Shown here: piece by piece, positions 18,404 through 26,858 of the stretch | Layout: each line of letters starts with the position of its first letter | Position numbering within the stretch: position 1 is the first letter of the stretch | Origin: Pseudomonas sp. GCEP-101 | Lineage (GTDB): Bacteria; Pseudomonadota; Gammaproteobacteria; Pseudomonadales; Pseudomonadaceae | Direction of reading: 5' to 3' | NCBI RefSeq assembly: GCF_025133575.1 | Contig: NZ_CP104011.1 | Span: forward strand, 2,949,483 to 3,013,482 | Length of the DNA: 64,000 nucleotides | Notes under the pieces: generated by a model | Databases searched by the model: none | The model's input: the letters and a program-made list of their open reading frames with translations, nothing else | Told to the model about the DNA's origin: nothing | Program-made: the position numbers and the translations under genes

Positions 18404-20038
18404 ATGCGCGCGCGTTTCGCCGGGCTGATCCTGCTGTTGCCGCTCTGCGCCTTTGCCGCGCAGGAGCCGGCGCAGTTGGCCTGGCGCACCGCGCAGGGTG
18501 ACGAACTGCTGCGGCTCGGGCCGCAGCAGGTGATCGATCGCCAGCCGCTGCCCGCGGATTTGCGCGCGCCGCTGGGCAGCCTGTGGAAGCTGTTCGTCTA
18601 CGCCTGGCTCAGCGACACCGGTCAGCAGGAGCCGGCCTACCAGTGTCGGGGCGAGAGCAAGGAAGAGGTCTACTGCTGCTCGGCGGGGCAGAGCATCGCG
18701 CGCGATGCCGCGCTGGTGAAGTCCTGCGGCCTGTACTTCCAGCCGCAGCGCCTGGGCATCGACGGTTCGCTCTGGCAGCAGTACTGGCAGGCGCGCCAGG
18801 CGCCGGCGTGGATCGCTCAGCTGGACAAGCTGGCGCCGCAGACCGAGGTGCCGGTCGCCGAACTGCTCGATCAACTGCAGCACCTGCCGGCCCAGGAACA
18901 GGCGCGCAAGGTGCTGCTCGATGTCAGCCTGGCGGCGGATGACGGGCGTGCGCCCGCTGCCCTGGGCGGACGCTTGCGGGTGAAGACCTGGAGTTGGGAC
19001 GAGCGCGGCCAGCGCGAGGGAGGCTTCGCGGGTTGGCTGGTGGACGGCACGCCGCTCTGGGCACGCGGGCCGGGCACCAGCAAGACGGTGCTGGCCACCT
19101 ACGGCAACGCCATCGGCGCCGCGCTGCCGGCGCCGTGGCCCGGTGATCCGGGGCGCTGCGTGGAGGTCGGGCTGTTCAGCCGCTATCCGCTCAAGGAGGT
19201 CTACAACGCTCAACATCAGCCCGCCGCGGAAGGCGTGCTGGCCGGCCGGCAGAACGTGTTGTTCAGCAATGGCGTTCGGCTCGACGTCGATAGCCACGGC
19301 GACCTGTTCCTTGAGCGCGACGCCCAGGGCCCGCGGCTGACGGCCCGCCTGTCCCGCGAGGAATACGTCGCCCGTGTGCTGGACCGCGAGGCCTCGGCGA
19401 CGCCGGCGGAAGCGGCCAAGGCGCTGGCGGTGACCATCCGTACCTATTTGCTGCAGAACGCTGCGCCGCGCGGCGACTGCCTGAGCATCGACGACAGCAG
19501 CCAGCGCCAGCGCGTGGCGCCGCGCCCGGCCAGCGAGGCGGCTCGCGGGATCGCTGCCTGGACCGCCGATCTGGTGTTGGCTGGCGGCACCGTTACCTAT
19601 CACTCGGACGAGGCGGGGCCATCGAAGCTGTCCTGGCGGGACGCCCAGGAGCAGGCGGCCAAAGGCCTGCGCTACGACGCCATTCTCGCCCGCGCCTTCC
19701 CGCGCACCAGCCTGAGCCGCTGGAGCAACCCGACCGCCGCCTGCCAGCCGCTGCCCGAGGCCGAGCGCTGGCTGCAGGCGCAACGACGCGACTGGCGCCC
19801 GCGCCTGGAAGGCGAGGCGGGCTATGAAGAGTTGCAATCCTTCGCCGTGTGCCGCCTGAGCAGCGGCCGGCCCTACGTCGATCGCGAACGCCAGCGCATC
19901 TATGTGCGCGGCCTGTACTCCCAGCAGGACCGCCTCGACCTGGCGCATGAATACCTGCACCTGGCCTTCCAGGCGCACCCCAATGGACAAGACGAGGGCT
20001 ACGTGGAAAGCCTGGCCCGTCGCCTGATACTGGAATGA
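18404..20038 (+). CDS. magE: MagE, DUF2300 (YfaQ-like) multi-domain secreted protein
   Basis: A 544-residue exported protein (signal peptide MRARFAGLILLLPLCAFAAQ) of family DUF2300, function not established. Three segments can be read. Residues ~45-235 look like a penicillin-binding/beta-lactamase fold: SLWK (59-62) as SxxK, SCG (107-109) near the SxN position, and KTW (194-196) followed by GGFAGWLVDGTPLWARG in place of KTG. Residues ~317-430 resemble SpoIID (LSREEYVARVLDREASATP..., ALAVTIRTYLL, AARGIAAWTADLVL, VTYHSDEAG). The end carries HEYLH (515-519) with E531/E535, a gluzincin-like zinc motif. These readings are by eye. It starts immediately after the magD stop and overlaps magF by 4 nt. 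Confidence 0.88.
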   Translation: MRARFAGLILLLPLCAFAAQEPAQLAWRTAQGDELLRLGPQQVIDRQPLPADLRAPLGSLWKLFVYAWLSDTGQQEPAYQCRGESKEEVYCCSAGQSIARDAALVKSCGLYFQPQRLGIDGSLWQQYWQARQAPAWIAQLDKLAPQTEVPVAELLDQLQHLPAQEQARKVLLDVSLAADDGRAPAALGGRLRVKTWSWDERGQREGGFAGWLVDGTPLWARGPGTSKTVLATYGNAIGAALPAPWPGDPGRCVEVGLFSRYPLKEVYNAQHQPAAEGVLAGRQNVLFSNGVRLDVDSHGDLFLERDAQGPRLTARLSREEYVARVLDREASATPAEAAKALAVTIRTYLLQNAAPRGDCLSIDDSSQRQRVAPRPASEAARGIAAWTADLVLAGGTVTYHSDEAGPSKLSWRDAQEQAAKGLRYDAILARAFPRTSLSRWSNPTAACQPLPEAERWLQAQRRDWRPRLEGEAGYEELQSFAVCRLSSGRPYVDRERQRIYVRGLYSQQDRLDLAHEYLHLAFQAHPNGQDEGYVESLARRLILE

Positions 20039-20859
20039 TCACCATGACACTCGCCCACGCGCTCCGCCTGACCCTGCTTGCCGGCCTGATCCCGCTGGCC
20101 GCGCAGGCCGCCGAATCGCCGATCCGCCTGGACACCCCGTTGGGCGGTTGGCGCGCGGGCGATGGCGACAAGGCCGACTTCCGCCAGACGGTGAACTACC
20201 CGGCGTCTTCGGTGAACGCCCGGGCGGACCAGGCCGATACCGCGCGCATCCGCGGCGAGATCCGCGCGCTGCCCAAGGACAGCAAGGAACCGGCGCGCCT
20301 GGTGGTCAACGGCGTGGCGATGCCGATGCGGGTCGAAAGCGACGGTACGTTCGACCGTCCGTTCGCCTTCCCCGCGGGCTCCAACAGTGTCGAGGTCATC
20401 AGCCCGGACGGCCAGCAGCACAAGCGCGTGCAGTTCTATCACGGCGGCGGTGGCGGTGAGGTGGCGGCCAAGCTGCGGGTCATGCTGTCGTGGGATTCGG
20501 ACAATACCGACCTCGACCTGCACCTGGTGACGCCGGATGGTGGCCACGTCTGGTACGGCAACCGCTCGCTGCCCAACGGCGCGGCCCAGGACGTCGACGT
20601 GACCACCGGCTACGGCCCGGAAATCATCGCCAGCCCGACCCCGCTCAAGGGACAGTACCTGGTCTACGTGAACTACTACGGCGGCGGCTGGAGCGAGGAC
20701 GACAGCTCCGGCGACGTCAATGCGGCCAAGCCGCTGACCACGGCGCAGGTGACCATCGTCACGGAGGAGGGCACGGTGAACGAGAAGCAGGAGTCCTTCC
20801 TCATCCCGATGCGCCAGCCGGGCGAGCTGACGCTGGTCAAGCGGTTCAGTTATCCGTAA
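20035..20859 (+). CDS. magF: MagF, DUF2135 (YfaP-like) periplasmic protein
   Basis: A 274-residue exported protein (signal peptide MTLAHALRLTLLAGLIPLAA, cleaved near AQA-AES), the last gene of the mag operon. The DUF2135 domain (about 145-272) contains MLSWDSDNTDLDLHLVTPDG and GQYLVYVNYYGGGW. It is a paralog of MagA but with an insertion-free linker, a glycine run (HGGGGGEVA) and a shorter loop. The ATG at 20035 overlaps the magE stop; an ATG at 20044 is an alternative start. It is part of the MagA-B-D-F complex in P. aeruginosa. A pair of hairpins follows directly. Confidence 0.9.
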   Translation: MITMTLAHALRLTLLAGLIPLAAQAAESPIRLDTPLGGWRAGDGDKADFRQTVNYPASSVNARADQADTARIRGEIRALPKDSKEPARLVVNGVAMPMRVESDGTFDRPFAFPAGSNSVEVISPDGQQHKRVQFYHGGGGGEVAAKLRVMLSWDSDNTDLDLHLVTPDGGHVWYGNRSLPNGAAQDVDVTTGYGPEIIASPTPLKGQYLVYVNYYGGGWSEDDSSGDVNAAKPLTTAQVTIVTEEGTVNEKQESFLIPMRQPGELTLVKRFSYP

Positions 20860-21126
20860 CGGCCAAGCCGTCGGCCCTGCCGACGGATCGCGGGCGTGGC
20901 CCCCTCCTACAGGGGCACGCCCATTGTAGGGCGAATAACGCGTCAGCGTTATCCGCCGCCGTGGGGCTGCATGGTGCTTCGGGTGAGGTCTTATGGCGCC
21001 GCTTCGGCGTGCGCGTGACCTTCTTGTTTCGCCCCCTCGGGCGACCTACTTTGGCAAACGACCCAAAGTAGGCAAAGGTCTTGCCCCTCCATCCGGTTTT
21101 TCGCCTAGGCGAAAAATACCCTCGTT

Positions 21127-21221
21127 GAAGCGGAATTTCAGGGGCACGCCGCGATGGGCCATCCCTGGCCCATCGCGGCTCTCGCGACATCCATGTCGCT
21201 CAACCCCTGAAACTCCGCTTC
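21127..21221. repeat. cloverleaf-like nested inverted repeat
   Basis: An 18-bp outer stem (21127-21144 with 21204-21221, one mismatch) encloses two perfect hairpins: GCGATGGGCCA/TGGCCCATCGC (21151-21176, 11 bp, TCCC loop) and GCGACAT/ATGTCGC (21184-21199, 7 bp). The layout is a three-way junction. Confidence 0.8.
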
Positions 21222-21278
21222 CACTCGGCCTCCTGAAAGGGGCACTTCGGAGCGTGCGGGTATTTCACTGGAAGTCTT

Positions 21279-21327
21279 CAAGAGCCAAGAGCCAAGAGCC
21301 AAGAGCCAAGAGCCAAGAGCCAAGAGC
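21279..21327. repeat. tandem heptamer repeat (CAAGAGC x7)
   Basis: Seven perfect consecutive copies of CAAGAGC. No spacers are present, so it is a simple VNTR-type array, probably prone to copy-number change. Confidence 0.95.
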
Positions 21328-21347
21328 TGGCGCTCGATGCGCTTTTC

Positions 21348-21417
21348 GTAGGAGCGAGCTTGCTCGCGAACCGCTGCGCTGCGCACTCCCTTGTAGGAGC
21401 GGGCCACGCCCGCGAAC
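21348..21417. repeat. pair of REP elements (BIME)
   Basis: Two Pseudomonas REP units in the same orientation, GTAGGAGCGAGCTTGCTCGC (21348) and GTAGGAGCGGGCCACGCCCG (21393), each ending in GCGAAC. The family is the same as at 39133, 56690 and 61154. Confidence 0.85.
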
Positions 21418-21441
21418 AGCGCCAACAGGCGCTGTCGGATC

Positions 21442-21831
21442 TCAAGCCTTCTGATCCGCCTGCCATGCCTCGATCACTTCCTGCGCCGCGCGGAAGGCAT
21501 CGATGGCTGCCGGGACGCCGGCATAGACCGCGCAATGCAGGAGCGCTTCACGAATCTCCTCCACCGTGCAGCCGTTGTTCAACGCGCCGCGCACGTGGCC
21601 CTTGAGTTCCTGCGGGCACTTGAGCGCGGTCAGCGCGGCCAGGGTGATGAGGCTGCGGGTCTTGCGCGGCAGGCCGTCACGGTTCCACACGCCGCCCCAG
21701 GCGTGTTCGTTGACGAAGTCCTGCAGCGGCTGGGTGAACTCGGTGGCATTGCCCAGGGCGCGGTCGACGAAGGCGTCGCCCATCACTTCACGGCGCACCT
21801 GTTCGCCGGCCTTGCGGTTGTCGTTGTTCAT
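21442..21831 (-). CDS. carboxymuconolactone decarboxylase family protein (PcaC-like)
   Basis: A 129-residue protein of the CMD/AhpD superfamily, closest in layout to 4-carboxymuconolactone decarboxylase of protocatechuate catabolism. Features are RREVMGDAFVDRAL at the N-terminus, WNRDGLPRKTRSLITLAALTAL in the middle and HVRGALNNGCTVEEIREALLH. A lone Cys in NNGC and one in LLHC are present, but not the CxxC of AhpD peroxidase reductases. GGAG lies 8 nt upstream of the ATG. No pca genes lie nearby, so a stand-alone role is possible. It starts 10 nt after the stop of the RlpA-like gene, which suggests a two-gene operon. Confidence 0.85.
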   Translation of the reverse strand: MNNDNRKAGEQVRREVMGDAFVDRALGNATEFTQPLQDFVNEHAWGGVWNRDGLPRKTRSLITLAALTALKCPQELKGHVRGALNNGCTVEEIREALLHCAVYAGVPAAIDAFRAAQEVIEAWQADQKA

Positions 21832-21841
21832 GGTGGCTCCT

Positions 21842-22225
21842 TCAGAGTCCTTCCAGGCGTACCGGCGCGGTGCCGGAGCGCAGCATGTTGAGTTGTTCGG
21901 CGGCAGCCTTGGAGACGTCGATGATCCGCCCCCGGCCGAAGGGCCCGCGGTCGTTGATGCGCACCACGACGCTGCGGCCGTTGTCGAGGTTGGTTACCCG
22001 CACCCGCGTGCCGAAGGCCAGCGTGCGATGGGCGGCGGTGAGGGCGTTCTGATTGAAGCGTTCTCCGCTGGCGGTGCGTTTGCCATGGTGTGCCTTGCCG
22101 TAATAGGACGCGGTGCCTTCGGCGCGGTAGCCGCGGCCGGAGACTTCCGTTTCGCTGTCGTAAGACGGGGTGCTACAGCCGGCCAGCAGGGCCAGGCAGC
22201 CGACGAGGGCCATGGGTCGCAGCAT
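21842..22225 (-). CDS. RlpA-like lipoprotein with double-psi beta-barrel
   Basis: A 127-residue outer-membrane lipoprotein precursor. The lipobox LLAGC puts the lipidated Cys at 17. After a short linker the whole mature protein is a double-psi beta-barrel ([54 protein letters not shown]). It lacks the SPOR domain of full-length RlpA. The conserved His (AAH) and Asp (DRGPF) used by RlpA lytic transglycosylases are present, so activity on denuded glycans is possible. The ATG at 22225 has GGAGG just upstream; a longer frame starting at 22255 lacks support. It is co-oriented with the PcaC-like gene. Confidence 0.87.
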   Translation of the reverse strand: MLRPMALVGCLALLAGCSTPSYDSETEVSGRGYRAEGTASYYGKAHHGKRTASGERFNQNALTAAHRTLAFGTRVRVTNLDNGRSVVVRINDRGPFGRGRIIDVSKAAAEQLNMLRSGTAPVRLEGL

Positions 22226-22240
22226 CGAACCTCCAGATGT

Positions 22241-22264
22241 GAAAACGCCGGGCAAGCCCGGCGT
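22241..22264 (-). terminator. Rho-independent terminator of gatCAB
   Basis: On the minus strand ACGCCGGGC-TT-GCCCGGCGT followed by TTTTC, 16 nt past the gatB stop. Confidence 0.85.
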
Positions 22265-22279
22265 CGTTGAAGTGTGGGC

Positions 22280-23725
22280 TCAGGCTTCGAGCTTCTTCTT
22301 CAGCAGTTCGTTCACTTGTGCCGGGTTGGCCTTGCCCTTGGCGGCCTTCATGGCCTGGCCGACGAAGAAGCCGAACATCTTGCCGCGCTTGGCTTCGTCG
22401 CTGGCGCGGTACTGTTCGACCTGCTCGGCGTTGGCCGCCAGCACGTCGTCCAGCAGCTTCTCGACGGCACCCGAGTCGGTGTTCTGCACCAGGTCCTTGG
22501 CCTTGATGATCTCGTCGGGCGAGCCTTCGCCTTCGGCCATGGCGGCGAACACGGTCTTGGCCGCCTTGCCGTTGATGGTGCCGTCCTTCAGGCGCAGGAT
22601 CATCTCGCCCAGGTGCTGGGCGGATACCGGCGACTGCTCGATCTCCAGGCCGTCCTTGTTGAGCAGGCTGGAGAGCTCGCCCATCACCCAGTTGGCCGCC
22701 AGCTTGGCGTCGCCGCAGATGGTCTGGACCTGCTCGAAGTAGTCAGCCATCTCGCGGCTGGCGGACAGCACGCTGGCGTCGTAGGCGGACAGGCCGTACT
22801 GGCTCTCGAAGCGCTCGCGCTTCTGGTCCGGCAGTTCCGGCAGCTGGCCGCGCAGTTCTTCGAGGAAGGCGCGCTCGATCACCACCGGCAGCAGGTCCGG
22901 GCAGGGGAAGTAACGGTAGTCGTTGGCTTCTTCCTTGCTGCGCATGGAGCGCGTTTCGTTAGCCGCTACGTCATACAAGACGGTTTCCTGGACGATCTTG
23001 CGACCGGACTCAAGCTCGTCGATCTGCCAGGCGATCTCGGCATTGATGGCCCGCTCGATGAACTTGAACGAGTTGACGTTTTTGATTTCCCGGCGGGTGC
23101 CAAATTCGGCCTGGCCCTTGGGGCGTACCGAGACGTTGCAGTCGCAGCGCAGCGAGCCTTCGGCCATGTTGCCGTCGCAGATGCCCAGGTAGCGCACCAG
23201 CGCATGAATCGCCTTGGCATAAGCTACCGCTTCTTTGGCGCTGCGCATCTCCGGCTCGGAGACGATCTCCAGCAGCGGAGTGCCGGCGCGGTTCAGGTCG
23301 ATGCCGCTCATGCCGTGGAAGTCTTCGTGCAGGCTCTTGCCGGCGTCCTCTTCCAGGTGCGCGCGGGTGATGCCGACGCGCTTGACGGTGCCGTCTTCCA
23401 GGGTGATGTCCAGGAAGCCCTCGCCGACGATGGGGTGGTCCATCTGGCTGGTCTGGTAACCCTTGGGCAGGTCCGGGTAGAAGTAGTTCTTCCGGGCGAA
23501 GACGTTGCGCTCGGCGATTTCGGCGTTGATCGCCAGGCCGAACTGGCAGGCCATGCGCACGGCCTCCTGGTTCAGCACCGGCAGGGTGCCGGGCATGGCC
23601 AGGTCGACCAGGCTGGCCTGGGTGTTCGGGGCGGCGCCGAAAGTGGTGGCGCTACCGGAGAAGATCTTCGATTGGGTGGAGAGCTGTGCGTGGATTTCCA
23701 GCCCTATCACGGTTTCCCATTGCAT
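22280..23725 (-). CDS. gatB: Asp-tRNA(Asn)/Glu-tRNA(Gln) amidotransferase subunit B
   Basis: 481 residues, the normal size for GatB, which binds and phosphorylates the mischarged aminoacyl-tRNA. The N-terminal synthetase-like catalytic core begins [13 protein letters not shown] and includes [18 protein letters not shown], a signature of the family. The helical and YqeY-like C-terminal tRNA-binding region ends [20 protein letters not shown]. It is last in the gatCAB operon, 11 nt after gatA, with a terminator behind. Pseudomonas uses this complex mainly to make Asn-tRNA(Asn). Confidence 0.97.
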   Translation of the reverse strand: MQWETVIGLEIHAQLSTQSKIFSGSATTFGAAPNTQASLVDLAMPGTLPVLNQEAVRMACQFGLAINAEIAERNVFARKNYFYPDLPKGYQTSQMDHPIVGEGFLDITLEDGTVKRVGITRAHLEEDAGKSLHEDFHGMSGIDLNRAGTPLLEIVSEPEMRSAKEAVAYAKAIHALVRYLGICDGNMAEGSLRCDCNVSVRPKGQAEFGTRREIKNVNSFKFIERAINAEIAWQIDELESGRKIVQETVLYDVAANETRSMRSKEEANDYRYFPCPDLLPVVIERAFLEELRGQLPELPDQKRERFESQYGLSAYDASVLSASREMADYFEQVQTICGDAKLAANWVMGELSSLLNKDGLEIEQSPVSAQHLGEMILRLKDGTINGKAAKTVFAAMAEGEGSPDEIIKAKDLVQNTDSGAVEKLLDDVLAANAEQVEQYRASDEAKRGKMFGFFVGQAMKAAKGKANPAQVNELLKKKLEA

Positions 23726-23736
23726 CTATATCGTCC

Positions 23737-25191
23737 TCAGAATCCAGCCGGTGCTTGTTTGTGCCAGTCAGTGACCAGTTGGTACTGGTGCGCGACGTTG
23801 AGCAGGCGGCCTTCCTGGAAGTACGGCGCGAGCAGCTGGACACCCACCGGCAGGCCATCGACGAAGCCGGCCGGCATGGACAGGCCCGGAATGCCGGCGA
23901 GGTTGGCGGTGATGGTGTAGATGTCTTCCAGGTACTGGGCGACCGGGTCGTTATTCTTCTCGCCCAGTTTCCAGGCCGGGTTGGGCGTGGTCGGGCCGAG
24001 GATCACGTCGACTTCGGCGAAGGCGCTGGTGAAATCGTTCTTGATAAGACGACGAATTTTCTGAGCCTTCAGGTAATACGCGTCGTAGTAACCGGCGGAA
24101 AGCGCGTAGGTGCCGACCATGATGCGATTCTTCACTTCCGCGCCGAAGCCTTCGGCGCGGGAGCGCTTGTACAGGTCCTGCAGGTCCTTCGGGTCTTCGC
24201 AACGGTAGCCGTAGCGCACGCCGTCGAAGCGCGACAGGTTGGAGCTGGCTTCTGCGGGCGCGATCACATAATAAGCAGGGATCGCGTGCTGCATGTTCGG
24301 CAGGGAGATGTCCTTGACCACCGCGCCGAGCTGCTTGAGCTGCTCGACCACCTTCATCACCGCGTCGGCGATGCGGCTGTCCAGGCCCGCGCCGAAGTAC
24401 TCCTTCGGCAGGCCGATGCGCAGGCCGGTCAGCGGCTTGGCCAGGGCGGCCAGGTAGTCGTCAACCGGCTGGTCGACGCAGGTGGAATCCTTCGGGTCGA
24501 AGCCGGCCATGGCGCCGAGCATCAGCGCGCAGTCCTCGGCGGTGCGGGCCAGCGGGCCGCCCTGGTCGAGGCTGGAGGCGTAGGCGATCATGCCCCAGCG
24601 GGACACGCGGCCGTAGGTGGGCTTGATGCCGGTGAGGTTGGTCAGCGCGGCTGGCTGGCGGATCGAGCCGCCGGTGTCGGTGCCGGTGGCGGCCGGGATC
24701 AGGCGCGCGGCGACGGCGGCGGCGGAGCCACCGGAAGAGCCGCCCGGTACGCGGGAGGTATCCCAGGGGTTCTTCACCGGGCCGTAGTGGCTGGATTCGT
24801 TGGCCGAGCCCATGGCGAACTCGTCCATGTTCAGCTTGCCCAGGCTCACGGTGCCGGCATCGGCCAGGCGCTCGACGACGGTGGCGTCGTAGGGCGAGAC
24901 GAAGGCGTCGAGGATCTTCGAACCACAGCTGGTGCGCACACCCTGGGTGCAGAACAGGTCCTTGTGGGCGATCGGTGCGCCGAGCAGGGCGCCGGTCTCG
25001 CCCTTGGCGCGCCGCTCGTCGGCGGCCTTGGCCTGGGCCAGGGCGCTTTCCTCGGTGACGGTGATGAAGCTGTTCAGCTGCGGGTCGAGCTGCTGGATGC
25101 GCGCGAGCAGGGCAGTGGCCAGTTCCTGGGCGGAGAATTGCTTGTCGGCGAGCCCGCGGGCGACTTCGGCGAGGGTCAATTGATGCAGCAT
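23737..25191 (-). CDS. gatA: Asp-tRNA(Asn)/Glu-tRNA(Gln) amidotransferase subunit A
   Basis: 484 residues, amidase-signature enzyme that releases ammonia from glutamine for GatB. The catalytic Lys lies in [10 protein letters not shown] and the cis-Ser and nucleophilic Ser in the glycine/serine-rich signature [17 protein letters not shown]...[15 protein letters not shown]. The C-terminus [20 protein letters not shown] is typical. It lies between gatC (19 nt) and gatB (11 nt) in one operon. Confidence 0.97.
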   Translation of the reverse strand: MLHQLTLAEVARGLADKQFSAQELATALLARIQQLDPQLNSFITVTEESALAQAKAADERRAKGETGALLGAPIAHKDLFCTQGVRTSCGSKILDAFVSPYDATVVERLADAGTVSLGKLNMDEFAMGSANESSHYGPVKNPWDTSRVPGGSSGGSAAAVAARLIPAATGTDTGGSIRQPAALTNLTGIKPTYGRVSRWGMIAYASSLDQGGPLARTAEDCALMLGAMAGFDPKDSTCVDQPVDDYLAALAKPLTGLRIGLPKEYFGAGLDSRIADAVMKVVEQLKQLGAVVKDISLPNMQHAIPAYYVIAPAEASSNLSRFDGVRYGYRCEDPKDLQDLYKRSRAEGFGAEVKNRIMVGTYALSAGYYDAYYLKAQKIRRLIKNDFTSAFAEVDVILGPTTPNPAWKLGEKNNDPVAQYLEDIYTITANLAGIPGLSMPAGFVDGLPVGVQLLAPYFQEGRLLNVAHQYQLVTDWHKQAPAGF

Positions 25192-25210
25192 ATGTCCGTG
25201 TCCTTAGCGC

Positions 25211-25498
25211 TTACTCGATGACTTTCGGGACGAGGTAGAGGCCGTCTTCCACGGCCGGCGCGATGGCCTGGTAGGTATCGCGGCGGTTCTCCTCGGTGAC
25301 TTCGTCGGCGCGCAGGCGCTGCGTGGCTTCCAGCGGGTGAGCCAGGGGCTCGACGCCGTCGGTGTCGACCGCCTGCATGGCGTCGATCAGGCCGAGGATG
25401 TTGTTGAGGGTGTCGGTGGTGCGCGAAATGTCGGCTTCCGCCAGGCCCAGGCGGGCGAGGTGGGCGATCTTTTCCACGTCGGAGCGTTCAAGCGCCAT
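25211..25498 (-). CDS. gatC: Asp-tRNA(Asn)/Glu-tRNA(Gln) amidotransferase subunit C
   Basis: 95 residues, the small belt subunit that holds GatA and GatB together. It starts [20 protein letters not shown] and contains [20 protein letters not shown], the usual GatC core. It is first gene of the operon, transcribed away from mreB across a ~240-bp divergent promoter region. Confidence 0.96.
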   Translation of the reverse strand: MALERSDVEKIAHLARLGLAEADISRTTDTLNNILGLIDAMQAVDTDGVEPLAHPLEATQRLRADEVTEENRRDTYQAIAPAVEDGLYLVPKVIE

Positions 25499-25649
25499 CG
25501 GGGTCTCCAGCTAGAGCGGCCCGGTTCGAACTGGACCTGGCCGGAAGGAAGTGGTGGGGCGGGGAACAGAACCCGCGGCAGGTGGTCGAAGGCCGCTGGG
25601 ACGGGCCGGGCAGGCCCGAAAAACGAGGAATCTAGCATAAATTGGCGCC

Positions 25650-26775
<1,126 letters not shown>

Positions 26776-26794
26776 GGTGGGGAGTCCTGTAGAG

Positions 26795-26836
26795 GTCGGT
26801 TGACGTTTCGCCCTGGCGGGGGAAACTTCAACCGAC
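26795..26836 (+). promoter_or_regulatory. strong hairpin between mreB and mreC
   Basis: GTCGGTTGA-C-GTTTC pairs with GAAAC-T-TCAACCGAC: a 14-bp stem with a single C/T mismatch and a 12-nt GC-rich loop. It lies 20 nt past the mreB stop and ends 11 nt before the mreC Shine-Dalgarno AGGAG. Only three T residues follow, so it is a weak terminator, or an mRNA processing or attenuation element. Confidence 0.7.
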
Positions 26837-26858
26837 TTTGCACAGCTAGGAGCCGGTC

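Larger units (their letters stand above)
20860..21441. repeat. repeat-rich intergenic region between magF and the convergent PcaC-like gene
   Basis: 582 bp with no credible gene. In order it contains: a 7-bp-stem hairpin 20868-20886, possibly ending the mag operon; a REP-like hairpin 20892-20922; a second hairpin 20930-20957 (GGCGAATAACGC/GCGTTATCCGCC); a 9-bp hairpin 21046-21071 (CTACTTTGG/CCAAAGTAG); a 20-bp perfect palindrome 21097-21116; a nested inverted repeat 21127-21221; a 7-copy heptamer array 21279-21327; and two REP elements at 21348-21371 and 21393-21417. Short open frames here are translations of these repeats. Confidence 0.8.

Noticed and set aside
13826..19990. A 2054-codon open frame on the minus strand across the mag operon
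   Set aside because: Antisense shadow of magC-magF caused by high-GC third positions; its translation is low-complexity (Arg/Gln/His/Gly/Ala/Leu-rich), with no domain and no ribosome-binding site.
21279..21417. Possible CRISPR-like array in the repeat-rich region
   Set aside because: The heptamers are directly abutting with no spacers, and the REPs are only two units; no cas genes are present.
20993..21454. Short open frames in the magF downstream region
   Set aside because: They translate palindromes, REPs and the heptamer array (AKSQEPRAKSQEPR-type peptides) and lack ribosome-binding sites.
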